Counted from the stretch's first letter, positions 1 to 7,509 are shown. The stretch is 14,310 bases of DNA from JBGSWC01 sp041752635 (GCA_041752635.1 JBGSWC010000051.1:1-14310), one strand, 5' to 3'. Made by a program: numbers and translations. Notes: generated by a model from the sequence alone, not told the origin.

Positions 1-538
1 GGGGCTTTCGTCACTTGAAGAGCCGCTCCGTATTGAAGACTTGTTGGTCGTCAAGCAATCGGCCGACTGGGCTGATGTGGCGTTTGACGACATGGCGATT
101 GCCGAATTGTTCGACCAGCAAGTCGATGCCGGTCGGCACCCGGCCGAGTTCGGGCGAATTTGGCTCCATACGCATCCGGGCAGTTCGGCTCAGCCGAGTG
201 GTGTTGATGAAGAGACCTTTGCGCGGGTGTTTGGAGGGTGCGAGTGGTCGGTGATGTTCATTCTCGCCAAGCGTGACCAGTGGTACGCCCGAATGCAGAT
301 TGGCACGTCTCCCAAGTGCCAAGTGAGACTGCCGGTCGAGATCGATTGGCATAGTGAATTCTCAGCGGCCGATCATGCGGCGTGGCAGGCGGAGTATGAG
401 GCGTCGGTCATGGTGCCGGCCAAGGAGCGACCGGCTGAGAAGCGGGCCAGCAGCGAGTCGGAGCCATCCGGACATCGCACTGCACTGGTGGCTGGGTTGG
501 GTGGAGCCAACATCGAACAACCGACCCCGTCACGATAA
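1..538 (+). CDS. JAB/JAMM metalloprotease domain protein, 5' end outside the window
   Basis: The reading frame is open at the left edge (first full codon at base 2) and ends in TAA at 536-538. The zinc-protease signature is complete in its visible part: H (167-169), T, H (173-175), seven residues, S (197-199), two residues, D (206-208), which is the JAMM pattern HxH-x7-SxxD. The glutamate that completes the site should lie upstream, outside the window. Known JAB enzymes are isopeptidases that release ubiquitin or ubiquitin-like tags. In bacteria they are often encoded beside ThiF/E1-like, E2-like and ubiquitin-like genes, so partner genes may lie to the left (inference). The last 35 or so residues are Glu/Ser/Pro-rich and look disordered. 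A TTG at 41-43 could be read as a start, but the upstream codons read as coding and no ribosome binding site precedes it. Confidence 0.8.
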   Translation, partial: GLSSLEEPLRIEDLLVVKQSADWADVAFDDMAIAELFDQQVDAGRHPAEFGRIWLHTHPGSSAQPSGVDEETFARVFGGCEWSVMFILAKRDQWYARMQIGTSPKCQVRLPVEIDWHSEFSAADHAAWQAEYEASVMVPAKERPAEKRASSESEPSGHRTALVAGLGGANIEQPTPSR

Positions 539-639
539 GTACTCAAACTTCCACCTGCAGGAGCAATCCTTGCCAACTCTCGAACAACCACTCGAGCGAC
601 TGTTGAGATAAGTTTCCAACACAAGAGGACCTAAGAACA

Positions 640-825
640 TTGAAAAAGAAAAACTCACAAAACGCACAGACATCCCCCGGCGATCTGGACAAACTGCCCG
701 AACCGGTACTCAACATGCTGCGAGTCATCGCGCGATGCATGGCCAAAAAATGGAAGCAAACACAGGATCAGGATCCAAAACGCGATGAAGGCGAACGAGG
801 CGGCAAACGTACGGCTTCGGACTGA
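640..825 (+). CDS. Small charged hypothetical protein
   Basis: This 61-residue ORF starts with TTG at 640 and has AGAGGA at 624-629 as a possible ribosome binding site, about ten bases upstream. The protein has a Lys/Asn-rich N-terminus, a short amphipathic central helix (around LPEPVLNMLRVIARCMAKKW) and a very charged C-terminal tail of Lys, Arg, Asp and Glu. There is no signal peptide or membrane segment. It follows the JAB gene in the same direction after 101 bases, so the two may be co-transcribed. I do not recognise the family. A substrate or adaptor role in a ubiquitin-like pathway would be speculation. The call rests on the ribosome binding site and a plausible helix, so it could be chance. 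Confidence 0.42.
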   Translation: MKKKNSQNAQTSPGDLDKLPEPVLNMLRVIARCMAKKWKQTQDQDPKRDEGERGGKRTASD

Positions 826-881
826 CCCGATAGTCACGAAAAGCTGCTAGCAAGCTCGCCCATGCCAAGCGCTGATCGAGT

Positions 882-916
882 GTGACGCACTCGCTAGGAA
901 AGCCTTGTCGCGACGC
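882..916 (+). repeat. Imperfect direct repeat, copy A (candidate attachment site)
   Basis: This site has the layout GACGC / ACTCG / CTAGGAAAG / CCTT / CGACGC. It matches the site at 3996-4036 in the same orientation, with small gaps. The shared blocks are GT-GACGC, ACTCG, the 9-base CTAGGAAAG, CTT and CGACGC. The two copies bracket an unknown gene, an excisionase-like gene and a tyrosine recombinase gene, which is where attL and attR would lie. The copies are not identical, so this is either an old insertion or a family of recombinase recognition sites. Confidence 0.45.
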
Positions 917-1024
917 CACTCATGTTGACTCACTGCAAAATAGGGGCAAGATATTCATTGGTGGGCGGTGCTATCTGGTTTACGATGCTCCGACTTTGCA
1001 ATGCTCCGACAACTTGAGACGACG

Positions 1025-2068
1025 ATGTCCTTGGAATCAACTACCGCACAGCCAAGCGCTATCGAACTCTTCAGAGAACGCCACTCCGATTGGATCCAAG
1101 CACGGGTCGATGCGGGGGACGTACTCTACCGCATTCCCAGCGGACGTTTCTTCGCGCAATCGTTGGCTCTATTTGTGCTTTCCGACGCCGACAAAGAAGC
1201 GGAGGCAGAACTCGTCAATGTCTGCAATGGGCACGGGGTCATTGGCGTTTACGAGAATCAACTGATCTCGCACCCCTTGTTCGCGGACCCACTGCCCATG
1301 ATATCCGCTGACGCGTTTGATATGAGCGGGCTCGGCTGGAATGAGAGAGACGTCTTCAAACTTAGTAGTGCATTGATGTCGACTAAAGTACCGCATCATC
1401 GCATGCGAGCGTCACTTGGTCGGTTGATGGTCCATGCCAGATTTCGTCTCGCTGCCGATCAGTTGCGGCGGCAATGGTGGGAGCTCAGCAACAGGCTGAG
1501 ACCACCGCTGCCGTTGCACCGGCCCGCTCAGCTTCCGGTAGCCATTCGTAGGGCAGTGGAGACGCCGACATATCGCAAGGCGTCGGTGGAAGTAGCCGAG
1601 TTTTGGCAGGCGTTTGACGCGTTTCTTGACAAGTGGGAACTCACTGGCATGGCCACATGGGAATTGCCGATGCCATGCGGACCGCTCGACAACTTGGCTT
1701 TGCCCGTGTCGACCGTCGCGGGTGCTTACAATTTCGTGTCTCGCTACCCATGGCACTATCCCCTGCTCGACTCCGACGACGCCGGCGAAACCATGATGGA
1801 TAGTCATCGGCAACGGGCCAAGTTGTATGGAGTGAAAGACGGCATGCACTGGGAGTCTTACGCCCACATGGCTTCGATCCTCCACTGGGAATCGGTGCTA
1901 GGCAAACGCTATCCGAAATCGCAGAGGGTTCACAAATTCGTCGGTTCACTGATCCAACTACTCGCCGACATGATCGGCCTATCGACCGAGCGTGTGGAGA
2001 AGCTTCGCAAAGACGCTCGCGCTCTTCAATCCGGCCGAAAAAAACAACTGGGTAGCCGGTCGCAATAG
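1025..2068 (+). CDS. Hypothetical protein, possible cargo of the integrative element
   Basis: I do not recognise this 347-residue protein. I chose the ATG at 1025. The frame is open back to a GTG at 968 and another ATG at 1001, but none of the three has a strong ribosome binding site. The sequence looks soluble, with no signal peptide or membrane segment. It is rich in Trp, Arg and His, and has dense aromatic stretches such as RRQWWELSNR, SRYPWHYPLLD and HWESYAHMASILHWE. The end (KLRKDARALQSGRKKQLGSR) is strongly basic. The middle and C-terminal half look largely alpha-helical. It lies between repeat A and the excisionase-like gene in the same direction, so it is a candidate cargo gene. A hairpin follows 30 bases after the stop codon. 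Confidence 0.75.
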   Translation: MSLESTTAQPSAIELFRERHSDWIQARVDAGDVLYRIPSGRFFAQSLALFVLSDADKEAEAELVNVCNGHGVIGVYENQLISHPLFADPLPMISADAFDMSGLGWNERDVFKLSSALMSTKVPHHRMRASLGRLMVHARFRLAADQLRRQWWELSNRLRPPLPLHRPAQLPVAIRRAVETPTYRKASVEVAEFWQAFDAFLDKWELTGMATWELPMPCGPLDNLALPVSTVAGAYNFVSRYPWHYPLLDSDDAGETMMDSHRQRAKLYGVKDGMHWESYAHMASILHWESVLGKRYPKSQRVHKFVGSLIQLLADMIGLSTERVEKLRKDARALQSGRKKQLGSRSQ

Positions 2069-2098
2069 GTTCGGCCATTCATTCGGTTGACTTCTAGG

Positions 2099-2126
2099 GG
2101 GGCGCCCAAATCTAATTCGGCGCCCC
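2099..2126 (+). repeat. Inverted repeat / hairpin 1 (possible terminator or operator)
   Basis: GGGGCGCC (2099-2106) and GGCGCCCC (2119-2126) form a perfect 8-base stem around a 12-base AT-rich loop. It lies 30 bases after the stop of the 1025-2068 gene, so it could end that transcript, but no T-run follows. A closely related hairpin is at 2313-2338, which suggests a duplicated element or a pair of protein-binding sites instead of an ordinary terminator. Confidence 0.5.
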
Positions 2127-2225
2127 AGCCCGGACCATTTCGATTCGGGTACCCTGCTCGCACAAGTGAGGCCGATGTGGCTTCGCAATTCTCGAGAAAT
2201 ACTCGGCGACAGCAGGAGGCGCACG

Positions 2226-2369
2226 ATGCGCAATCGCAACATCGACAGGGAAGAAACGAAACGCACGAGCGTTGGCGCACGCATGAGCATCGACTCGTCT
2301 GTTTCAAAAATGGGGCGCTTAAATCCATTTGTGCGCCCGGGCGGGACTTTTTGTCAACTCGTATTATAG
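2226..2369 (+). CDS. Possible 47-aa small ORF
   Basis: A perfect AGGAGG (2214-2219) sits six bases before the ATG at 2226. The ORF encodes 47 residues, starting MRNRNIDREETKRTS, basic in its first part and ending PGGTFCQLVL. It runs through hairpin 2 and stops 53 bases before the excisionase-like start codon, so it could be a leader peptide or a small element protein. Apart from the ribosome binding site nothing supports coding, and I see no known family. Confidence 0.25.
   Translation: MRNRNIDREETKRTSVGARMSIDSSVSKMGRLNPFVRPGGTFCQLVL
2313..2338 (+). repeat. Inverted repeat / hairpin 2, related to hairpin 1
   Basis: GGGCGC (2313-2318) pairs with GCGCCC (2333-2338). Inside it, AAAT and ATTT form a second dyad around CC. 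It shares with hairpin 1 the order GGGGCGC, AAATC, an ATT-containing loop and GCGCCC, and both are followed by a short G/C run and GGAC. It lies about 85 bases upstream of the excisionase-like gene, a sensible place for an operator that controls the recombination genes (inference). Confidence 0.5.
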
Positions 2370-2410
2370 CCACGTAACACGCCGCTGCTGGCGTTCCATT
2401 CGAAAATCAC

Positions 2411-2414
2411 GGAG
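2411..2414 (+). promoter_or_regulatory. Ribosome binding site deciding the excisionase start
   Basis: GGAG is eight bases before the ATG at 2423. It overlaps the alternative GTG at 2414, which therefore cannot use it. This favours the ATG. Confidence 0.6.
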
Positions 2415-2422
2415 TGACACAA

Positions 2423-2644
2423 ATGCGAAAACATCGCACAGATACGAAGGGAATCGGTGAAGGGTTGCCCTCCGTAATCAGCCCGCAAATGCTTGCCGAT
2501 CTCTTCGGCCTCTCGGTCAAGACAATCTACGACTGGGTCTCACAGGGGCGACTGGACAATTGTTCGCGCAAGCGCGGCAAACATTGGCTGATCAATCGCG
2601 ACTGCGCAGTTGAAGAAATTATGAGCGGAAAGGATTGGAAATAA
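2423..2644 (+). CDS. Excisionase-like MerR/HTH_17-type DNA-binding protein
   Basis: This 73-residue protein is mostly one winged helix-turn-helix of the MerR/AlpA/excisionase kind. The recognition unit is SPQMLADLFGLSVKTIYDWV, followed by a basic wing (SQGRLDNCSRKRGKHWLI) and a short C-terminal helix. Small proteins like this act as recombination directionality factors or as regulators of their integrase. Its TAA (2642-2644) shares its last A with the ATG of the recombinase gene, so the two are probably translated together. A TATTAT at 2362-2367 could be a -10 element, but no -35 sequence is at the right distance. Whether it acts in excision, regulation or both cannot be told from sequence. 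Confidence 0.85.
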   Translation: MRKHRTDTKGIGEGLPSVISPQMLADLFGLSVKTIYDWVSQGRLDNCSRKRGKHWLINRDCAVEEIMSGKDWK

Positions 2645-3840
2645 TGAGTCACCAGGTAAAGCGTACAAAAATTGGCCTTCGTGTTACGATCTACCCGCGC
2701 GGGAAGAAGTCAATTTACCACGCGGATTTTCACCAATTTGGCAAGCACATTCGGCTCTCCTTGATGACGACTAACAAAAAGTCGGCGACCCGTCGCGCGA
2801 TGGAAATCGAGAATCTGCTCGAAGCAGGAGTCGATGCGCGCGCGTCTTTGTCTTGGACCGAACGCCGCAGCGTGCCGACCGACCCAACCCCAGTGCCGGC
2901 GAGAAAGTTAGCCGAGGCAGCTATTGCTGAGTTCATCGATTTCAAAAAGGTCGAGGGTTGCCGTGCGAAAACGCTCGTCAAATACGAGGGGATTCTGCAA
3001 AAAATCTTGGAGCGTTTGCGCAGCTCAAAGCACTCGCTTGTTGCCGAAATCACGCTCGTTTTCTTCGACACGTATCGATCGGAGCAACGCAAGCGCCTGA
3101 GCGATAAGTCGATGCATAATGAGACCATCGTGTTGAAACAGTTCTTGGCATGGTGCAAGTCGCGAAAGTATATCGAGCAAAACCCGCTAGCGGACCAGAA
3201 GTATGCAAAACCGAAAGTGCAGCGGCGCGAAACGTTTCTAAGCGCGAGCCAAATCGGTGAGATTATCCGTCGTGCCGAACCGGACCTTCGCTATAAGCTA
3301 GCGATGATCGCCTGCACTGGCATGCGTAGCGGCGAATGCCAGCGGCTGCTTGTTGAAGATGTCGATTTTGAGATTCGCTGGATTTACATTCGTTCCCGCG
3401 AGGGACAACGCACCAAGACCGGCAACAGCTGGAAGGTGCCGATGCACCCTGTCTTGCACGATCTGCTAAGACAAGGCAAGCGTCGTAAGAGTGGCTACTA
3501 CTTTACCGCTCCGCGCTCGCGAAAGAACCGCGACGGGCTCGCGCCGATGAACACTAAGCAGCTCAACGACGATTTCAAACAACTGCTCATCACCCTTGGT
3601 ATCACCGCCGGGCGGAAGCAAGGTGGGTTTTGCATCCACGATCTGCGGCATGCATTTAAGTCGCTTGCCATTGCTAGTGGCGTGCCGCGAGAGTATGCCG
3701 ACGCTTGGCAAGGGCACGCATCAGTCAGTCGCGCTTCTGACCACTATGTCCACACGAGCGACGAGAACAGCCAAGCGTTGATTGCGAAAATTCCGTTCGA
3801 TTTTGACCCGCCGGCATCGGATGCCAGCACCACCATTTAG
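2644..3840 (+). CDS. Tyrosine recombinase / phage-type integrase
   Basis: This 398-residue protein has the full catalytic set of a tyrosine recombinase: Arg in CTGMRSGE (about R228), HDLRH (H332, R335, H336), the GH histidine (about H358) and the nucleophilic Tyr in SDHYVH (about Y368). A Lys in TKTGNSWK (258 or 264) fits the beta-hairpin lysine. Residues 85-180 form the SAM-like core-binding domain, and an N-terminal segment of about 75 residues probably binds arm-type DNA. I chose the ATG at 2644, which overlaps the previous stop as TAATG. AAGGA upstream could serve as ribosome binding site. A TTG at 2635 in the same frame would add three residues. The protein seems intact. With the HTH gene and the flanking repeats it suggests a small mobile integrative element. 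Confidence 0.93.
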   Translation: MSHQVKRTKIGLRVTIYPRGKKSIYHADFHQFGKHIRLSLMTTNKKSATRRAMEIENLLEAGVDARASLSWTERRSVPTDPTPVPARKLAEAAIAEFIDFKKVEGCRAKTLVKYEGILQKILERLRSSKHSLVAEITLVFFDTYRSEQRKRLSDKSMHNETIVLKQFLAWCKSRKYIEQNPLADQKYAKPKVQRRETFLSASQIGEIIRRAEPDLRYKLAMIACTGMRSGECQRLLVEDVDFEIRWIYIRSREGQRTKTGNSWKVPMHPVLHDLLRQGKRRKSGYYFTAPRSRKNRDGLAPMNTKQLNDDFKQLLITLGITAGRKQGGFCIHDLRHAFKSLAIASGVPREYADAWQGHASVSRASDHYVHTSDENSQALIAKIPFDFDPPASDASTTI

Positions 3841-3858
3841 CTACTCTGGGAGGGACCC

Positions 3859-4236
3859 ATGACTGTCACTTTATTGATATCGATCACCCTGGTCGCCAAC
3901 AGCTTCCTGCTCGTTGGTCAATCACGTCTTACTCAACTAGGCGCGGATTCAAACAGGGACAAAAGGGGGACAAATTACCATGCGTCAGAATCGTTGTCGA
4001 CGCAACTCGTTTCTAGGAAAGGGCTTACGTCGACGCAAAAAATGACAACGGAGAGGACGGGAATCCAGCGGGAGTCCAGGGACACTCAACACCGGCCGGT
4101 ACTGTCGATGCGAACAGCGAAGCCGAGCCCGTGTTACACGATGAAACGATTAGCCACAACCGGTTGCCAGCGAACAACTTGGGTCGGACAAAGGGTACAC
4201 CGTGAAATTGGCTGCCCCTCAACGCCGGTCTATTGA
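3859..4236 (+). CDS. Doubtful ORF with strong ribosome binding site after the integrase
   Basis: GGGAGGG at 3847-3853 precedes an ATG at 3859 by five bases, and the first 20 residues are hydrophobic (MTVTLLISITLVANSFLLVG), like a signal anchor. After that the 125-residue reading is Thr/Ser/Arg-rich with no recognisable pattern, and it crosses repeat B. The C-terminal part may therefore be sequence from outside the element read by chance, fused to a true 5' end. Its 3' end approaches the convergent decarboxylase gene. This is the only candidate gene in the 400 bases between the two neighbours. Confidence 0.22.
   Translation: MTVTLLISITLVANSFLLVGQSRLTQLGADSNRDKRGTNYHASESLSTQLVSRKGLTSTQKMTTERTGIQRESRDTQHRPVLSMRTAKPSPCYTMKRLATTGCQRTTWVGQRVHREIGCPSTPVY
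3996..4036 (+). repeat. Imperfect direct repeat, copy B (candidate attachment site)
   Basis: This is the partner of the repeat at 882-916. The blocks are GTCGACGC, ACTCG, CTAGGAAAG (4013-4021), CTT and GTCGACGC, so this copy is itself bounded by GTCGACGC on both sides (3996-4003 and 4029-4036). It begins about 155 bases after the integrase stop codon, a usual distance for an attachment site next to its integrase gene. Just before it lie GGGACAAAA and GGGGGACAAATTACC (about 3957-3979), a short tandem motif. Confidence 0.45.
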
Positions 4237-4243
4237 ATCGACG

Positions 4244-5797
4244 CTATGGCAAGCTGTGTTCGATAGAGCCCACACAATTGGTCAGCGAATCGGGCCGACC
4301 GGTCGGCGGGCAGGAGTTGGCCAGAGTGTCGATCAAATCGAGACGGGCTATTTGATTCGGAAAACGCGTCATATCGAGATTCTTCGCCAGCGGAAACTGG
4401 TGCGAGCGGCTTTCGAGAAAGTGCATGAAGTAGCCTGCCGTGTTGGGAAACATAATCGTATCGCCGCTGGCGATGCCGTGGGGGAACTGCAGTTTCCGCA
4501 AGCAAAGCAGTTCTGATTCGGTGCAGTAGGCTCCCACCAAAAAGCCTTCGGCAGAGGCTCGCTTCTGGCTGCTGATTGTTACGCCTGTGGGCACCAGTAA
4601 CGGATCGACCAAAAAATCGTCGCTGCTCGTGCGACATTGTGTGTGGTTCATTGCCAGTCCAGCCAGCAGGTACCCTTCGGGGGCGGATTTTACGAACTCG
4701 ACCCTCGCCACAGTGGCACCGCAACCATCCAGCAAACTGCGACCCGGTTCGCAACGAAGCTGCAACTTATGCTGCCGAATTGCACTTACAAGGCTGCTGC
4801 CGTTGCACTCGCTTCGTAGTAACTCGCAAAGCCACGATGCTTGAACTGGTGACTGATAGAACGGATACGAGTCGCGTTTACCAACCACTCGACCGTCGAC
4901 TACCAGATGTCCCAGGCCGTGGTTGCGGTAAGTGATCGCGTCGCGCTCGCCGCGGAGCGCGCGCTCTAGTTCGCACCAAAATCGGTCCCAGTCAGATGAC
5001 GAGTTCAGATAGCTCATCGGCATCCCTCCGCCGATGTCGAGGAAGTGAATAGCGTGACCGAGCGACTGAAGCTCTGCGGCGATCGTCAGCGATTGGTCGA
5101 TCGCGGAGACGCGTTGTTGCAGGCTATATCCGTCGAGATGAAAGTGAATACCCGTGAGTTCGATTTGACGACCTTTGTCGCCATCGAGTTCTTTCGCGAC
5201 CATTTTCGGCACATCGTCGACTGAGAAGCCGAATCGCGACGCGAGGCGAACTCCGTCATGGTGAAAGTGACTGAGTCGCAGCGCAATGACGGCCCGACGG
5301 GGCTGGTGTTGGGCGACTTGTCGCACGTGCGTCAACTCGTCGACATTGTCGATCACCATCGTAACGCCCCGATTCACGCACAAAGCGAGTAGCGCGCGGC
5401 TTTTGACGGCGGCCGTGCAAATCACTTGGCCCGGTGGCTGACCTTGGTCGAGCACTTGCTGCAACTCTTGCGCACTGGCAACGTCGACTCCGCAGCCTTG
5501 GCTCTGGGCAGCACTAACAAAAGCCAAGCATTTGTTGGCCTTGCGGGCAAAGTAGACACCCAAATCAACGTCAAGTTCACTCGCAACGAGCTGAAGAGCC
5601 GCGATGTTTCTGATGAACGGATCGGTGTTGATTAAGTTCAGCGGCGAATCAAACTGATCGATGAGTTCTTGCAGGTTTTCGTCGCGGCAAGCCGTCGCCA
5701 TCCACGGCTCAAGTCGCCCTGGCAGGGGGATCACACCACAGCAAGCGGCACGAAGTGTGTCGAAATTGGCTGTAGCTTCGCATTCACCCATCTTCAT
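4244..5797 (-). CDS. Y4yA/SbnH-like PLP-dependent decarboxylase (fold type III)
   Basis: This 517-residue protein has the alanine-racemase/ornithine-diaminopimelate-decarboxylase fold. The PLP lysine is K86 in YFARKANKC. HFHLDGY (H218, H220) matches the HxHxG strand, GGG at 256-258 is the phosphate loop, EPGR (350-353) contacts the cofactor, and C425 (AYCTESE) with Y456 (TAGYFMHF) correspond to the C-terminal active-site Cys and Tyr. It is about 100 residues longer than typical LysA, with extra segments around 300-345 and at the C-terminus, as in the Y4yA group. SbnH, a relative, decarboxylates a citryl-diaminopropionate intermediate in staphyloferrin B synthesis. The substrate here is unknown. 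The ATG overlaps the stop of the preceding gene as ATGA (5794-5797), so it is the third, translationally coupled gene of the operon. All key residues are present. Confidence 0.85.
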   Translation of the reverse strand: MKMGECEATANFDTLRAACCGVIPLPGRLEPWMATACRDENLQELIDQFDSPLNLINTDPFIRNIAALQLVASELDVDLGVYFARKANKCLAFVSAAQSQGCGVDVASAQELQQVLDQGQPPGQVICTAAVKSRALLALCVNRGVTMVIDNVDELTHVRQVAQHQPRRAVIALRLSHFHHDGVRLASRFGFSVDDVPKMVAKELDGDKGRQIELTGIHFHLDGYSLQQRVSAIDQSLTIAAELQSLGHAIHFLDIGGGMPMSYLNSSSDWDRFWCELERALRGERDAITYRNHGLGHLVVDGRVVGKRDSYPFYQSPVQASWLCELLRSECNGSSLVSAIRQHKLQLRCEPGRSLLDGCGATVARVEFVKSAPEGYLLAGLAMNHTQCRTSSDDFLVDPLLVPTGVTISSQKRASAEGFLVGAYCTESELLCLRKLQFPHGIASGDTIMFPNTAGYFMHFLESRSHQFPLAKNLDMTRFPNQIARLDLIDTLANSCPPTGRPDSLTNCVGSIEHSLP

Positions 5798-7509
5798 CGA
5801 GACGTACCCCTATGGTTTCGCTGAATCGTCGCAACAACGCTGGTTGCCCAGCGTGCCGGGTGGTCATGCAACGCTCGGCTTAGCGTGTCGTTGCCGAGCA
5901 CGCATCCCTCGGTTGGTCGCCCGATGACAGACAATCCTGACGTCACTCGATCGCAACTGTCGACCGCCCGACCAGCCTCATCGACTCGAATGCCGCCCGT
6001 GGTGTGGTCGCGCGTCAGCCAACCCCGACGCAGTAGCGCTCGCAGCGGCGACTGTGTGGCAGGATAACATGTTGTTGGCAACACGGCATTAACGATGTAG
6101 TCGGCAGAAATCGTCTGGCCCCCCATCGAGAGTTCTATCCGAAGGGGTTGCCAGGTGATTGTAGGATCTTGCAAAAAGTCGAGCGAGACGAGCTTGGCAT
6201 CGACCAACGCCACCAGTCGACGAAGATTTCGCGCCGGGGGACCGAAGGCAATGCGCTCCATTTCGGCCGCATGGCGTGTAAAACAATCCCAACTGTCGGC
6301 CGCCAAGCCGATCGCGCGGCAACATTGCACCAAGCCGGGATATGTCTGTCGCCAGGCTTCGCCGAGCGCCCAAGCGGGGTCGGGTTTCGCCTTTCCGATC
6401 GCAACGTCGCACGATTGCCGCATCGACCGCAGCACCTCGCTCGTCGACCATTCGCCAAGCCATTGCTCGTTCAACCACGCATCCGTCGAAACGGTCGCTT
6501 GGCCAAGCTGTCGCAATGCCTGATCGGCAGAGCCGGTTATCAGCGGCCACACTTCGTTTTGGAAATCGACCGGCCGATTGCGATCGGCCAATTGCGCCAG
6601 TCGCTCACTTGCATCGGCCCACAACGATTCGGGAAGTGAAAAGTCTGTGCGCGAACGATTTGGCTTTGCCAGTATCGGGCGGCCCGTTCGCGAAAAAGGA
6701 ATTAAGCAGCGCGGTTCGCGACCGCTGCGCTCATAGCGCAGCGTATCGCCTGTCTCGACAAAGAGCCCCCCACGACCCTCAGACAACGCGAGCGCCGTAT
6801 CAACCCACGTGAGCGAAAACCCACGAACGGCGACTGTCGAGTCGGCCGGAATCGTCGACTCGCCCAACTGAGTTTCGACCGGAAACGCCGACTCGATAAA
6901 ACACGCCTCATCATGGTACGGCTCCTGCGACAACTCTGAACTTCGCCACCCTTCGTGCCCCACCGTCAACAACACCTGGTCGAAAACTGCGCTTTCGTTG
7001 CGTGTGGCGATACGCCAAAGACTTCCCTGTCTGTCGAGTTTAATTACTTGTTCGGTTACCAAACGTAGGTCGACATGCGCTGGTAGTTTTGCGAGAACCT
7101 CTTGGTAGCAATCGCGCAGATACGCGCCGACGATCGCTCTCGGCGGATAGCCGTCGGGGTCAGCCTCGTTCGGCCAGTTGAGTGCGAGCCAGTCAACCAA
7201 GCTCAATCGATCGGCCGGGTATCGCTGTTGGCTTTGGTGCGACCAGGCACAAACGTGTCGGGCGGCAAGGTTCATTCGCAAGAAGTGTGGTTGATCGAGA
7301 GCGTATACCTGCCCCGCACCCAGATGTGTCGCTGGTTCGTAGATCGTCACGTTGAGTTTGACGGGAGATTGGACATCAGAAGTCTGCAACGCAAGTTGCT
7401 CGAGCGCGAAAAGCCCTTTCGGCCCGCAACCGACAATGGCAATTTGCTGAGGCCAACCGATCGGCTCAATGCGAATTCGTGGTGTGTGACGTAACTGGTG
7501 AATGGTCAT
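5794..7509 (-). CDS. FAD/NAD(P)-binding oxidoreductase-like protein (NAD_binding_9 type)
   Basis: This 571-residue protein has an N-terminal Rossmann motif, IAIVGCGPKGLFALEQL (residues 23-39, GxGxxG at 27-32), and further family-like stretches: HFLRMNLAARHVCAW, the active-looking PRAIVGAYLRDCYQEVL and the second Rossmann strand end VLLTVGHEG. The overall pattern fits the FAD-NAD(P)-binding family, related to amino-acid N-hydroxylases. I chose the ATG at 7509 because it overlaps the stop of the upstream gene as ATGA; the frame is open to 7608. It lies between an SbnA-like and a Y4yA-like gene with overlaps at both ends. Staphylococcal clusters put an NAD-dependent dehydrogenase (SbnB) beside SbnA, so this flavoprotein could do an equivalent oxidation or a hydroxylation. 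That is inference only. Confidence 0.8.
   Translation of the reverse strand: MTIHQLRHTPRIRIEPIGWPQQIAIVGCGPKGLFALEQLALQTSDVQSPVKLNVTIYEPATHLGAGQVYALDQPHFLRMNLAARHVCAWSHQSQQRYPADRLSLVDWLALNWPNEADPDGYPPRAIVGAYLRDCYQEVLAKLPAHVDLRLVTEQVIKLDRQGSLWRIATRNESAVFDQVLLTVGHEGWRSSELSQEPYHDEACFIESAFPVETQLGESTIPADSTVAVRGFSLTWVDTALALSEGRGGLFVETGDTLRYERSGREPRCLIPFSRTGRPILAKPNRSRTDFSLPESLWADASERLAQLADRNRPVDFQNEVWPLITGSADQALRQLGQATVSTDAWLNEQWLGEWSTSEVLRSMRQSCDVAIGKAKPDPAWALGEAWRQTYPGLVQCCRAIGLAADSWDCFTRHAAEMERIAFGPPARNLRRLVALVDAKLVSLDFLQDPTITWQPLRIELSMGGQTISADYIVNAVLPTTCYPATQSPLRALLRRGWLTRDHTTGGIRVDEAGRAVDSCDRVTSGLSVIGRPTEGCVLGNDTLSRALHDHPARWATSVVATIQRNHRGTSR

Noticed and set aside
1412..1885. 157-codon minus-strand frame
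   Set aside because: It is antisense to the 1025-2068 gene, with no start signal and no recognisable motif.
2351..2367. TTGTCA and TATTAT as a promoter pair for the excisionase-integrase genes
   Set aside because: The spacing is only five bases, so the two cannot act as -35 and -10 together.
2414..2416. GTG as start of the excisionase-like gene
   Set aside because: It overlaps the GGAG motif that is well placed for the ATG at 2423.
6089..6812. Several long overlapping frames on both strands
   Set aside because: They lie inside the flavoprotein gene, have Arg/Ser-rich composition and no family features; they are shadows of a GC-rich coding sequence.
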